A DNA stretch of 10,965 bases from Propionibacteriaceae bacterium (GTDB lineage: Bacteria; Actinomycetota; Actinomycetes; Propionibacteriales; Propionibacteriaceae): assembly GCA_030544185.1 (NCBI GenBank), contig JAUNRO010000084.1, positions 1 to 10,965 of the forward strand, in the 5' to 3' direction. Below, in pieces: positions 1-6,774 of this stretch (positions are counted from its first letter, which is position 1; every line of letters starts with the position of its first letter). The notes under the pieces are model-generated. The model did not search any database. It saw only the letters and a program-made list of their open reading frames with translations, and had not been told where the DNA came from. Both the position numbers and the translations under genes were made by a program.

Positions 1-818
1 TGCCGACCCTGCGCGGGCTGCGCCGGCGCGGCTATCCGGCAACGGCGATCCGGGAGTTCTGCGACTACATCGGGGTGACCAAGACCAACTCGCGGCAGTC
101 GATCGAGCTGCTGGAATCGTTCGTGCGCCGCGAGCACAACCGCACCGCCCAGCGGCGGATGGCGGTGACCCGGCCGCTGAAGCTGGTCCTCGACGACTGG
201 CCCACCGGGATTGACGGCGAGCCGGTCGTGGAGTGGTTCGAGCTGATGAACAATCCGGAGAATCCTGACGACGGCGTCCGGCGCGTGCCGTTCACCGGCG
301 AGCTGTGGATCGAGGCCGACGATTTCGCCGAGGTGCCCCCGCCCAAGTTCTTCCGGTTGTCACCCGGCCGCGAGGTACGCCTCAGGGGTGCGTTCCTGGT
401 CACCGCGAGCGGCGTCGAGACCGACGCGGACGGCAACGTGGTGGTCGTGCACGCGACGCACGATCCGGCGTCCCGTGGCGGCAATGCGCCGGACGGCCGC
501 AAGGTGAAGTCGACGATGCACTGGGTGTCGGCGGCCCACGCCGTCGATGCGCACGTTGCCCTTTATGACCGGCTGTTCACCGCCGAGATCCCCGGCGAGC
601 GGACGGGCGAGCCGTTGGATGATGTGAACCCGGACTCGGTCGAGTTGTTGACCGGGGCCAAGGTGGAGCCGGCGCTGGCCGAGACCGCACCGGGTGAGGT
701 CGTGCAGTTCGAGCGGTTGGGCTATTTCGCCTCAGACCCCGATGAGCCGATGCTGTTCCACCGCACCGTCGGGTTGCGCGACGAGTGGGCGAACATCAAA
801 AAGCGCCAGAGCACCTAG
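1..818 (+). CDS. glnS: Glutaminyl-tRNA synthetase, C-terminal half (5' end outside window)
   Basis: Class I synthetase that joins glutamine directly to tRNA-Gln in the cytoplasm. The frame runs from base 3, and bases 1-2 (TG) fit the end of a Met codon, as in the family motif DPRMPT; 271 residues are visible. The opening PTLRGLRRRGYPATAIREFC is a bacterial/eukaryotic-type GlnRS signature lying just after the KMSKS loop, so the Rossmann catalytic core is off the left edge. The rest is the two-beta-barrel anticodon-binding region: VPFTGELWI, EVRLRGAFLV, DGRKVKSTMHWVSAAHA, LYDRLF and the terminal FHRTVGLRDEWA are all recognisable. It ends normally with TAG and has no C-terminal YqeY fusion. It lies tail-to-tail with the tRNA-Gln/tRNA-Glu unit. 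Many actinobacteria lack GlnRS, so lateral acquisition in this lineage is plausible but inferred. Confidence 0.97.
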   Translation, partial: PTLRGLRRRGYPATAIREFCDYIGVTKTNSRQSIELLESFVRREHNRTAQRRMAVTRPLKLVLDDWPTGIDGEPVVEWFELMNNPENPDDGVRRVPFTGELWIEADDFAEVPPPKFFRLSPGREVRLRGAFLVTASGVETDADGNVVVVHATHDPASRGGNAPDGRKVKSTMHWVSAAHAVDAHVALYDRLFTAEIPGERTGEPLDDVNPDSVELLTGAKVEPALAETAPGEVVQFERLGYFASDPDEPMLFHRTVGLRDEWANIKKRQST

Positions 819-862
819 AAAACACCACCGATTCCGCCCACATTCCAGGCGGCACAAGACAT

Positions 863-897
863 AAAAAACCCGGATTTCTCGATCGGAGAAATCCGGG
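863..897 (-). terminator. Intrinsic terminator of the tRNA-Gln/tRNA-Glu unit
   Basis: A perfect 12-bp inverted repeat (CCCGGATTTCTC / GAGAAATCCGGG, 869-880 and 886-897) encloses a 5-nt loop. Read on the minus strand, the stem is followed at once by six T residues (complement of 863-868), and it starts about 10 nt beyond the 3' end of tRNA-Glu. On the plus strand the stem has no T-tract, so it would end the tRNA transcript efficiently but stop glnS only weakly. Confidence 0.9.
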
Positions 898-907
898 ATG
901 AAATGAG

Positions 908-980
908 TAGCCCCGACGGGATTCGAACCCGCGCTACCGCCTTGAGAGGGCGGCGTGCTAGGCCGCTACACAACGGGGCC
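908..980 (-). tRNA. tRNA-Glu (anticodon CTC)
   Basis: A 73-nt cloverleaf on the minus strand. The acceptor stem GGCCCCG pairs with CGGGGCT (first pair G-T) and the discriminator base is A. The anticodon arm is CCGCC-CTCTCAA-GGCGG, giving anticodon CTC, which reads GAG. The T-arm contains GGTTCGAATC. The 3' CCA is not encoded. It is the second gene of a minus-strand pair, 55 nt downstream of tRNA-Gln, and is followed by the intrinsic terminator. The encoded synthetase GltX lies in the minus-strand operon upstream. Confidence 0.97.
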
Positions 981-1035
981 ATCTAGCTGAAGAAACCTAG
1001 CACGAAGATCCAGTCCGTGCGAAATCGCTTCTCCG

Positions 1036-1107
1036 CTGGGGTATAAGGACTCGAACCTCAACTAACTGAACCAGAATCAGTCGTGCTGCCAATTACACCA
1101 TACCCCA
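1036..1107 (-). tRNA. tRNA-Gln (anticodon CTG)
   Basis: A 72-nt cloverleaf on the minus strand. The acceptor stem TGGGGTA pairs with TACCCCA and the discriminator is G. The anticodon arm is ACTGA-TTCTGGT-TCAGT, giving anticodon CTG, which reads CAG. CCA is not encoded. The weak U1-A72 pair, G73, G2-C71, G3-C70 and G10 are all present; these are known recognition elements for direct charging by bacterial GlnRS. This agrees with the glnS gene about 220 bp away on the opposite strand. Confidence 0.97.
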
Positions 1108-1167
1108 ATACCATCAGGGTCTGACGGCTTGGTGTTGCCCTCGCTCACGCTCCGGCAACGACGAGAA

Positions 1168-1197
1168 ACATTACTGCACCGCGGCCCCAACACGCAA
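1168..1197 (-). promoter_or_regulatory. Possible promoter of the tRNA-Gln/tRNA-Glu unit
   Basis: On the minus strand, TTGCGT (1197-1192) and TAATGT (1173-1168) are separated by 18 bp, resembling -35 and -10 boxes. A start near 1161 would leave a leader of about 54 nt before tRNA-Gln. The -35 match is only moderate. Read-through from the gltX-CPBP operon is an alternative source of the tRNA transcript. Confidence 0.35.
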
Positions 1198-1209
1198 ATC
1201 ACATGGCTG

Positions 1210-2175
1210 TCACTGTGCCGCTCCGCGGTCCGTCCCGAGGGCCCGGGAGCGCACCTTCATCCGCACGGCCAGACCGGCCGCGATGAGGGTGATGATCGAA
1301 TACACGACGACGTCGGAGAACGCCTGCACCCAGCCCACCGAGGTCAGCGTCCGCGACTCCGCGATCGTCGAGGTCAGGCCGGCCAGGGTGAAGGCGAACA
1401 CGTTGTTGACCACGTGCGCGGCGATGGCGGCCTCGAGCCCGCCGGTGCGCAGCACGAGCCACCCCACGACCACCCCGAAGGCGAACCGGCTCCCGAACAA
1501 CGGCAGGTTCTGGGTCCCGTGGAACAGGGCGAACACGAGCGCCGACGTCACGACCCCGAACCACGGGTTGGTCACCAGCGACCCGAGCCCCTGCAGCAGA
1601 TAGCCCCGGAACAGGAATTCCTCGGCCGCCGCCTGCAACGGCGAGGTCAGCAGGATCACGATGAAGAACGCCCAGAAGCCCGGCTGCGGCTGCCACACGA
1701 GCTCGGCCTGGCCGCGCAGCGGCATCGTGGCGATATAGATCCCGAAGACCACGGCGGCCACCCCGACGCACGCCCACAGATAGCCCCACCGGGGCCGTCC
1801 CTCGACCGACCACAGATATCCGGGCCGCACCATGTGCCAGGACCGCACCATCAGGAAACAGATCGGGATCAGCAGCGCGATCTGCACGTGGGAGGCGAGC
1901 ATTCCCTCCCAGAACTCGAACCGTTGCCCGGCGGCGAAATAGTCCGATTGCTCCAGCCCGCGGGGCGCCACGCGCCAGCCGAGGAGCAGCACGCCGGACC
2001 CGACGGCCCCGCCCAGCAGCAGCCAGATCATCGGCGCCAGGAACACCCCCAGCACCGAGCGCCACCACGCATACGAGTCTCCCCGCAGCACCGACGGATA
2101 GGCCGCCCCCGGCGGCGGCCCGGTCAGGCCCGGTGAGCCCCAGGCCTTGCCGGGCGGCACTCCCCCGCCGGCCAC
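1210..2175 (-). CDS. CPBP-family intramembrane metalloprotease (Abi/CAAX-processing type)
   Basis: A 321-residue polytopic membrane protein of the CPBP (CAAX protease and bacteriocin-processing) family. All three family motifs are visible: EEFLFRG with E185, E186 and R190; FALFHG with H219; HVVNN with H254 and N258. These place the predicted metal site inside the membrane. Hydrophobic helices lie at roughly residues 40-66, 93-111, 131-150, 166-182, 205-220, 230-243, 250-266 and 285-304, after a Gly/Pro-rich cytoplasmic N-terminus. The GTG start is one base past the gltX stop, with GAGGG five bases upstream, so translational coupling to gltX is likely. Substrate unknown: bacterial members act in peptide or bacteriocin self-immunity, regulated proteolysis or prenyl-protein processing, and none of these is indicated here. 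The start could lie slightly downstream. Confidence 0.9.
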   Translation of the reverse strand: MAGGGVPPGKAWGSPGLTGPPPGAAYPSVLRGDSYAWWRSVLGVFLAPMIWLLLGGAVGSGVLLLGWRVAPRGLEQSDYFAAGQRFEFWEGMLASHVQIALLIPICFLMVRSWHMVRPGYLWSVEGRPRWGYLWACVGVAAVVFGIYIATMPLRGQAELVWQPQPGFWAFFIVILLTSPLQAAAEEFLFRGYLLQGLGSLVTNPWFGVVTSALVFALFHGTQNLPLFGSRFAFGVVVGWLVLRTGGLEAAIAAHVVNNVFAFTLAGLTSTIAESRTLTSVGWVQAFSDVVVYSIITLIAAGLAVRMKVRSRALGTDRGAAQ

Positions 2176-2176
2176 C

Positions 2177-3733
2177 TCAGCCCTCGGGGACGCTCGCCCG
2201 GGCCCGCGTCAGGCGGTCCAGGGTCGACTCCCGCCCCAGCAGTTCCATCGACTCGAACAGCGGCGGGGATACCTTGCTGCCGGTCAGCGCGACCCGCACC
2301 GGGCCGAACGCGAACTTCGGCTTGAGCCCCAGCCCCTCGACGAGCGACTCCCGCAAAGCGGCCTGAATCGACTCGGCGTCGAAGGCCTCCAGCCCACCGA
2401 GCGCCGCGACCGCGGCATCCAGCACGGGACCGTCCTCGGCCTTGAGCCGCGACTTCTCCTCGATCTCGATCCGCCGATCAGGGGTGAACAGGAACCGCAG
2501 CTTGTCCACGACCTCCGCACAGGCGTTGAGCCGCTCCTTGATGAGCGGCGTCGCCCCGGTCAGCCGCGCCAGCTCATCGGGCTGCGGTGGATCGGTCACC
2601 AGACCGGCGGCCACCATGAACGGCACCAGGTGCGCCACGAGTTCGGCATCGGACAGCAGCCTGATGTGCGCGGCGTTGATCGCCTCGCACTTCTTCGGGT
2701 CGAACCGCGCCGGATTGCCGCTCACCCGCCGGATGTCGAAGGCCGCGGTCATCTCTGCCATCGTGAACACATCGCGGTCCTCCGCGATCGCCCAGCCCAG
2801 CAGCGCGAGATAGTTCAGCAGGCCCTCGGGCAGGAACCCGCGCTGGCGATATTCGGCCAGCCCGGAGCCGGCATCGCGCTTCGACAGCCGCCGGTTGCCC
2901 TCGCCCATCACCATGGGCAGGTGGCCGAACAGCGGCGTCCGCCCGGAGCCGATGCCCAGGGCCGCCAGCGCCTCATAGAGCACGATCTGGCGCGGGGTCG
3001 AGGACAGCAGATCCTCCCCGCGCAGCACGTGCGTGATCCGCATCAACGAGTCATCGACAGGATTGACCAGGGTGTACAGCGGATCGCCGTTGCCCCGCAC
3101 GATCACGTAGTCCGGGACATTCCCGACGGGGAACGTGATCTCCCCGCGGACGAGATCGGTGAACGTGATGTCACGATCGGGCATCCGCATGCGCACGACG
3201 AACGGCCGGTCCGCTGCGGCGTACTCCGCGATCTGATCCGCACTCAGATCGCGGCAGTGCCCGTCATAACCGGCCGCGAGATCACCGCCCATGGCCTCCG
3301 CGCGCGCCTCCTGCTCCTCGCGGGTGCAATAGCAGCGATATGCATGGCCGCCGCCGATCAATTGCTCGACGATCCCGGCATAGATGTCGCGGCGCTCGGA
3401 CTGGATATAGGGACCGTACGCCCCACCCTGTTCCGGGCCCTCGTCGGGCTCCAGGCCCAGCCAGTGCAGCGCATCGAGCAGCCCCTGCACGCCCTCCTCG
3501 GTGTTGCGCGCGGTATCGGTGTCCTCGATGCGCAGGACGAACGTGCCGCCGTAGTGGCGGGCGAATGCCCAATTGAACAGGGCACTGCGGACGTTGCCGA
3601 CATGGAGGTTTCCGGTCGGCGAGGGTGGGAAACGAACGCGGACTTCGCTGGGGTCGATCCCACCGAGCACGGCGGAATCGTCGAGGTTTGCGGGCACGGC
3701 GGAATCGCCGGGGGACGCCTGCGCGTCGGTCAC
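2177..3733 (-). CDS. gltX: Glutamyl-tRNA synthetase
   Basis: Class I synthetase that activates glutamate and attaches it to tRNA-Glu (518 aa, slightly long because of an N-terminal extension of about 28 residues). The Rossmann core starts at about residue 31 with PPSPTGNLHVGN, containing the HIGH-type motif at 44-47. A Cys cluster C134, C136 and C160 resembles the zinc-binding insert of many GluRS. The KMSKS-type loop is RRLSKRD at 281-287, followed by an alpha-helical anticodon-binding domain ending FGPVRVALTGSKVSPPLFE. The GTG start overlaps the stop of the upstream FAH gene as GTGA, and AGGAG lies seven bases before it (3741-3745). Whether it is discriminating or can also make Glu-tRNA-Gln cannot be decided by eye; with GlnRS nearby, the non-discriminating role is not required. 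Confidence 0.98.
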   Translation of the reverse strand: MTDAQASPGDSAVPANLDDSAVLGGIDPSEVRVRFPPSPTGNLHVGNVRSALFNWAFARHYGGTFVLRIEDTDTARNTEEGVQGLLDALHWLGLEPDEGPEQGGAYGPYIQSERRDIYAGIVEQLIGGGHAYRCYCTREEQEARAEAMGGDLAAGYDGHCRDLSADQIAEYAAADRPFVVRMRMPDRDITFTDLVRGEITFPVGNVPDYVIVRGNGDPLYTLVNPVDDSLMRITHVLRGEDLLSSTPRQIVLYEALAALGIGSGRTPLFGHLPMVMGEGNRRLSKRDAGSGLAEYRQRGFLPEGLLNYLALLGWAIAEDRDVFTMAEMTAAFDIRRVSGNPARFDPKKCEAINAAHIRLLSDAELVAHLVPFMVAAGLVTDPPQPDELARLTGATPLIKERLNACAEVVDKLRFLFTPDRRIEIEEKSRLKAEDGPVLDAAVAALGGLEAFDAESIQAALRESLVEGLGLKPKFAFGPVRVALTGSKVSPPLFESMELLGRESTLDRLTRARASVPEG

Positions 3734-4554
3734 TGCTGAGCTCCTGCGGGGTTGTCTCCGGACCCGATCCCCGTTTTGGTGTGGGTGCCTATGTGGTCTA
3801 TGGTTTTGCTGACCCTCTGGCGGGGCACGAACAGGCCGACGCCGCCCGGGGTGCCCGTCAGCAGGACGTCACCGGGCAGCAGCGTCATATAGCTGGAGAT
3901 GAACGACACGAGATCCTTGATCGAGTGCACCATGTCCGCGGTCGAGGCGCTCTGGAACACCTCGCCGTCGAGGGTCGTGGTGATGCGCAGGTTCTGCGCC
4001 TCCTCCACCGACAGGTGGCAGGTGATCCACGGCCCGAGCGGGCAGGAGGTGTCGAACCCCTTCGCCCGGCTCCACTGCGCCTCGTTGAACTGGATATCGC
4101 GCGCGGAGACATCGTTGCCGACCGTATAGCCGAAGATCACGTCCTGCACCCGCTCCGGTGGGACCTCCTTGCAGATCCGGCCGATGATGACCGCGAGCTC
4201 GCCCTCGAAGCCGACCTCGTGGGAGAAGTCCGGATAGATGATCGGCTCGTTCGGCCCGATCACCGCCGTATTCGGCTTGAAGAACGTCATCGGCGTATCC
4301 GTCAGCTCCTGACCCAGGTCCCGGGCGAGGTCCACATAGTTGGGCCCGACCGCGATCACCTTGCTCCGCGGAATCACCGGGGACAGCAGCCGGACGTCGG
4401 CCAGGGCGTGGCGTTCGCCGGTGAACTGCACGGCGGTGGCCAAGGGGTCCCCGCTGATCACGGCCACGGTGTCGGGGTGCTGTCCCCCGTCCTCGGCAAG
4501 CTCGACAAGGCCATAGACCGGGTCGCCCCCGGTGGAAAAGCGTGCGACGCGCAT
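3730..4554 (-). CDS. Fumarylacetoacetate hydrolase (FAH) family protein
   Basis: A 274-residue cytoplasmic enzyme of the FAH superfamily (FAHD1/HpcE-like hydrolases, decarboxylases and isomerases of 2-oxo acids). The metal-ligand pattern is clear: HEVGFEGEL supplies E117 and E119, and GYTVGNDVSARD supplies D148. KGFDTSCPLGPW (165-176) and GDVLLTGTPGGVG (228-240) are further family blocks. The extreme C-terminus, normally like VPGQRVSVTIDGIGTLTN, is recognisable but eroded (VPRQRVSKTIDHIGTHTK) and uses rare ATA codons. It is the first gene of an operon with gltX, a pairing known elsewhere in actinobacteria (for example Rv2993c next to Rv2992c in Mycobacterium tuberculosis). The substrate is not predictable. 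The ATG start is preceded by a -10-like TAAGGT six bases away, consistent with a leaderless mRNA, although AAGG could also act as a weak ribosome binding site. Confidence 0.93.
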   Translation of the reverse strand: MRVARFSTGGDPVYGLVELAEDGGQHPDTVAVISGDPLATAVQFTGERHALADVRLLSPVIPRSKVIAVGPNYVDLARDLGQELTDTPMTFFKPNTAVIGPNEPIIYPDFSHEVGFEGELAVIIGRICKEVPPERVQDVIFGYTVGNDVSARDIQFNEAQWSRAKGFDTSCPLGPWITCHLSVEEAQNLRITTTLDGEVFQSASTADMVHSIKDLVSFISSYMTLLPGDVLLTGTPGGVGLFVPRQRVSKTIDHIGTHTKTGIGSGDNPAGAQQ

Positions 4555-4560
4555 TGGCCC

Positions 4561-4566
4561 ACCTTA
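4561..4566 (-). promoter_or_regulatory. -10-like box TAAGGT of the FAH-gltX-CPBP operon
   Basis: On the minus strand TAAGGT fits the TANNNT form and is followed by six bases and then the FAH ATG, the spacing expected when transcription starts at or next to the start codon. No -35 match is seen. It faces away from the deoA promoter within a 48-bp spacer. Confidence 0.45.
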
Positions 4567-4589
4567 TCTCTCGGATTGGTACGCCCCGG

Positions 4590-4595
4590 CATACT
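4590..4595 (+). promoter_or_regulatory. -10-like box CATACT of deoA
   Basis: CATACT matches four of six positions of TATAAT and lies seven bases before the deoA ATG. There is no Shine-Dalgarno in between, which argues for a leaderless transcript. The predicted -35 region overlaps the promoter region of the divergent FAH operon. Confidence 0.5.
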
Positions 4596-4602
4596 GCCAC
4601 TC

Positions 4603-5898
4603 ATGAACACTGCCGGAGCGCCACGTTTCGACACGGTCGACCTGATTCGTGCCAAGAGGGACGGTGAGCTGCTGTCCGAGGCCCAGATCGACTGGCTGAT
4701 CCAGGCCTACACGGCGGGTGAGATCCCCGACGAGCAGATGGCGGCGCTGGCCATGGCGATCTTCTTCCGTGGCCTCGCGCCGCGGGAGCTGCGCCGCTGG
4801 ACCGCCGCGATGATCGCGACCGGCGACCGGCTGGACTTCTCCGGCCTCGACCGCCCGACCGCGGACAAGCACTCCACCGGCGGCGTGGGCGACAAGATCA
4901 CCCTTCCCCTCGCCCCGTTGGTCGCAGCGTGCGGGGTCGCGGTCCCCCAGCTGTCGGGCCGCGGTCTCGGTCACACCGGCGGGACGCTGGACAAGCTGGA
5001 GTCCATCCCCGGCTGGGAGGCTTCGATCACGAATGAGCGGATGCTGGAGATCCTCGGCGAGGTGGGCGCGGTCGTCTGTGCCGCCGGCGCCGGGCTGGCG
5101 CCGGCGGACAAGAAGCTGTACGCCTTGCGCGACGTCACCGGCACCGTCGAGTCGATCCCCCTGATCGCCAGCTCGATCATGAGCAAGAAGATCGCCGAGG
5201 GCACCGGGATGCTGGTGCTCGACGTGAAGGTGGGCTCCGGGGCCTTCATGAAGACGGCCGGCCAGGCGGGCGAGCTGGCCCGCACGATGGTGGGACTGGG
5301 CACCGACGCGGGCGTCCGCACGGTCGCCCTGCTCACCGACATGAGCACCCCGCTCGGGTTGACCGCGGGGAATGCGCTGGAGGTCCGGGAGTCGGTGGAG
5401 GTGCTGGCCGGCGGCGGCCCGGCCGATGTGGTCGAGCTGACCCTGGCCCTGGCGCGGGAGATGCTGGCCGGGACGAACCGGGGCGATATCGACCCCGCGG
5501 ACGTCCTCGCCTCCGGCAAGGCGATGGACGTGTGGCGAGCGATGGTCGCCGCCCAGGGCGGGGATCTTGATGCGCCGCTGCCGGTGGCACGGAACACCGA
5601 GCAGGTGTGCGCCGATGCCGACGGCTATGTCCAGTCGTTGGATGCCCTGGCCGTCGGGCTCGCGGCCTGGCGCCTGGGCGCCGGCCGGGCCCGCAAGGAG
5701 GACCCGGTCCAGGCCGGGGCCGGCGTCGAGTGGCACGTCCGGCCCGGTGATCCCGTGGCGGCCGGCGATCCGGTGTTCACCCTGCACACCGACACCCCGG
5801 ACCGGTTCGAGGCCGCGCTGGCGGACCTGGCTGATGCGCTCACGATCGGGGCAGAGCCCCCGAGCGTACGCCCCGTCGTCCTCGACCGGATCGGCTGA
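4603..5898 (+). CDS. deoA: Thymidine phosphorylase / pyrimidine-nucleoside phosphorylase
   Basis: Catalyses phosphorolysis of thymidine (or related pyrimidine nucleosides) to the free base and deoxyribose-1-phosphate in nucleoside salvage; 431 aa, the usual length for the family. The N-terminal helical domain (1-67) is followed by the phosphate- and nucleoside-binding alpha/beta domain: KHSTGGVGDK (89-98), the family signature SGRGLGHTGGTLDKLE (118-133), YALRDVTG with R176, SIMSKK with S191 and K195, and DVKVGSGAFMK (207-217). R176, S191 and K195 sit where the E. coli enzyme has R171, S186 and K190. The C-terminal lobe ends with a lipoyl-like segment (HVRPGDPVAAGDPVFTLH). The reading frame stays open far upstream, but homology starts at MNTAGAPRFDTVDLI, so ATG 4603 is chosen. 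It stands alone, divergent from the FAH operon. Thymidine versus broad pyrimidine specificity is not decided. Confidence 0.96.
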   Translation: MNTAGAPRFDTVDLIRAKRDGELLSEAQIDWLIQAYTAGEIPDEQMAALAMAIFFRGLAPRELRRWTAAMIATGDRLDFSGLDRPTADKHSTGGVGDKITLPLAPLVAACGVAVPQLSGRGLGHTGGTLDKLESIPGWEASITNERMLEILGEVGAVVCAAGAGLAPADKKLYALRDVTGTVESIPLIASSIMSKKIAEGTGMLVLDVKVGSGAFMKTAGQAGELARTMVGLGTDAGVRTVALLTDMSTPLGLTAGNALEVRESVEVLAGGGPADVVELTLALAREMLAGTNRGDIDPADVLASGKAMDVWRAMVAAQGGDLDAPLPVARNTEQVCADADGYVQSLDALAVGLAAWRLGAGRARKEDPVQAGAGVEWHVRPGDPVAAGDPVFTLHTDTPDRFEAALADLADALTIGAEPPSVRPVVLDRIG

Positions 5899-6003
5899 AC
5901 CGACAACCGGACGGCACCGACACCGGCCATTCATCAAAAAGACACGTTGCACAAATGGTCCCGTCATCATCTTCGGCTCATCTAGTCCGTTTAACCTCCT
6001 CCC
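5899..6003 (+). other. Intergenic spacer deoA - membrane protein
   Basis: A 105-bp spacer with a less GC-rich middle (for example CATCAAAAAGACACG). No convincing hairpin terminator for deoA was found. Its right end carries the proposed -10 box for the next gene; otherwise nothing was recognised. Confidence 0.5.
5992..5997 (+). promoter_or_regulatory. -10-like box TAACCT of the membrane-protein gene
   Basis: TAACCT fits TANNNT and is followed by six bases and the ATG at 6004. The bases before the ATG (CCTCCC) are the opposite of a Shine-Dalgarno, so initiation on a leaderless mRNA is the simplest reading. Confidence 0.4.
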
Positions 6004-6768
6004 ATGCTGCGACCCGACCACCGCCAACTGCCCGGTCTGCTCATGCTCGGCATGCTGTTCGTGCTGGACGCGATCATGATCGCCATCCACGGCCTCCTGC
6101 ACGTCGAGCTCAAAGTGGCCGGGGACATGTGGGATGTCGGCACCGACGGCGGCTATCCGGAATTCCTGCAGTACGCCAAGTTCGCCTGGATCGCGGTCCT
6201 GCTGTTCGCTGCGGCCGTGACGCTGCGCGCTCCGGCGATGCTGCTCTGGTTGCCGCTGTTCACCTATCTGGCGATCGACGATGCGCTGGAGATCCACGAG
6301 AACGCCGGCGGTCAGCTGGCCACCGCCCTCGATCTGCCCGCGATCGGTGTGCGCCAGCAGGACATGGGCGAACTCTCGATCGGCGGCATCGTGATCACCG
6401 CCGGGCTCATCCTGTTCGCCATCGGAGTCTGGATGAGCCGTCCAGCCGTGCGCCGGATCTTCGTGGATGTCCTGCTGCTTGTCGGCGTGCTCGCGTTCTT
6501 CGCGATCGTCATCGACATGGTGCACGTGCTCGTGCCCGGCCGGACCTTCATCGATGCCGTGGTGGCTTTGGTCGAGGACGGCGGCGAGATGGTCGCGATC
6601 AGCTCGATCCTGGCCTATCTGTTCCACGTCACTCTGGGCAACGAGGCACCCCGGATTCTGCAGCGCGTGCGCAACGCGATCCCCGGGGTGCGCCGAATCG
6701 GCCGCGAGACGCCGGCCATCGCCGAACGGCCGCGCGCGGGCGTTCCCGCGGGAACGCCTTCGCCCTAG
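6004..6768 (+). CDS. Unrecognised multi-pass membrane protein
   Basis: A 254-residue protein whose family I do not recognise. It has about six hydrophobic segments (approximately 9-32, 58-73, 77-92, 124-143, 152-177, 194-211). Acidic and His residues sit at or in these helices: H29 and H33; D92, D93, H98 and E99 in IDDALEIHEN; D171 and H174 in IDMVHVLV; E191, D192 and E195 in VEDGGEMVAIS. Such spacing suggests a membrane-embedded metal or polar site, but this is inference. The C-terminal tail (about 212-254) is cytoplasmic-looking, basic and Pro/Ala/Gly-rich, ending in PAGTPSP. The start is set by the only upstream ATG compatible with the -10-like box. It is monocistronic, converging on cimA with only six bases between stop codons. 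The tail overlaps a terminator-like palindrome. Confidence 0.8.
   Translation: MLRPDHRQLPGLLMLGMLFVLDAIMIAIHGLLHVELKVAGDMWDVGTDGGYPEFLQYAKFAWIAVLLFAAAVTLRAPAMLLWLPLFTYLAIDDALEIHENAGGQLATALDLPAIGVRQQDMGELSIGGIVITAGLILFAIGVWMSRPAVRRIFVDVLLLVGVLAFFAIVIDMVHVLVPGRTFIDAVVALVEDGGEMVAISSILAYLFHVTLGNEAPRILQRVRNAIPGVRRIGRETPAIAERPRAGVPAGTPSP
6739..6758. terminator. 20-bp perfect palindrome at the convergent gene ends (possible bidirectional terminator)
   Basis: GGCGTTCC-CGCG-GGAACGCC is fully self-complementary and would fold into an 8-bp GC-rich stem with a 4-nt loop in either transcript. It lies in the last codons of the membrane-protein gene and 17 bases beyond the cimA stop. Neither side has a clear T-run, so termination is plausible but not proven. 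Confidence 0.45.
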
Positions 6769-6774
6769 AGCGAG

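Noticed and set aside
1134..1159. Inverted repeat GTTGCC / GGCAAC between the CPBP gene and tRNA-Gln as a terminator
   Set aside because: Only a 6-bp stem with a 14-nt loop and no T-run on either strand.
2147..3739. Long open frame antisense to gltX (530 codons)
   Set aside because: Its product is Arg/His/Gln/Pro-rich without any domain, a typical mirror frame of a high-GC gene; gltX on the other strand has all family motifs.
3745..3830. Frameshift in the 3' end of the FAH gene
   Set aside because: The reading frame, though diverged, still matches the family ending (VP.QRVS.TID.IGT.T); the other two frames give no match.
3625..4602. Upstream extension of the deoA reading frame as a fused N-terminal domain
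   Set aside because: The extension is antisense to the FAH gene, and deoA homology begins exactly at ATG 4603 beside a promoter-like box.
4564..6627. Long minus-strand open frame across deoA and the membrane protein
   Set aside because: It crosses two well-supported plus-strand genes and their spacer, and the predicted product is low-complexity with no recognisable domain.
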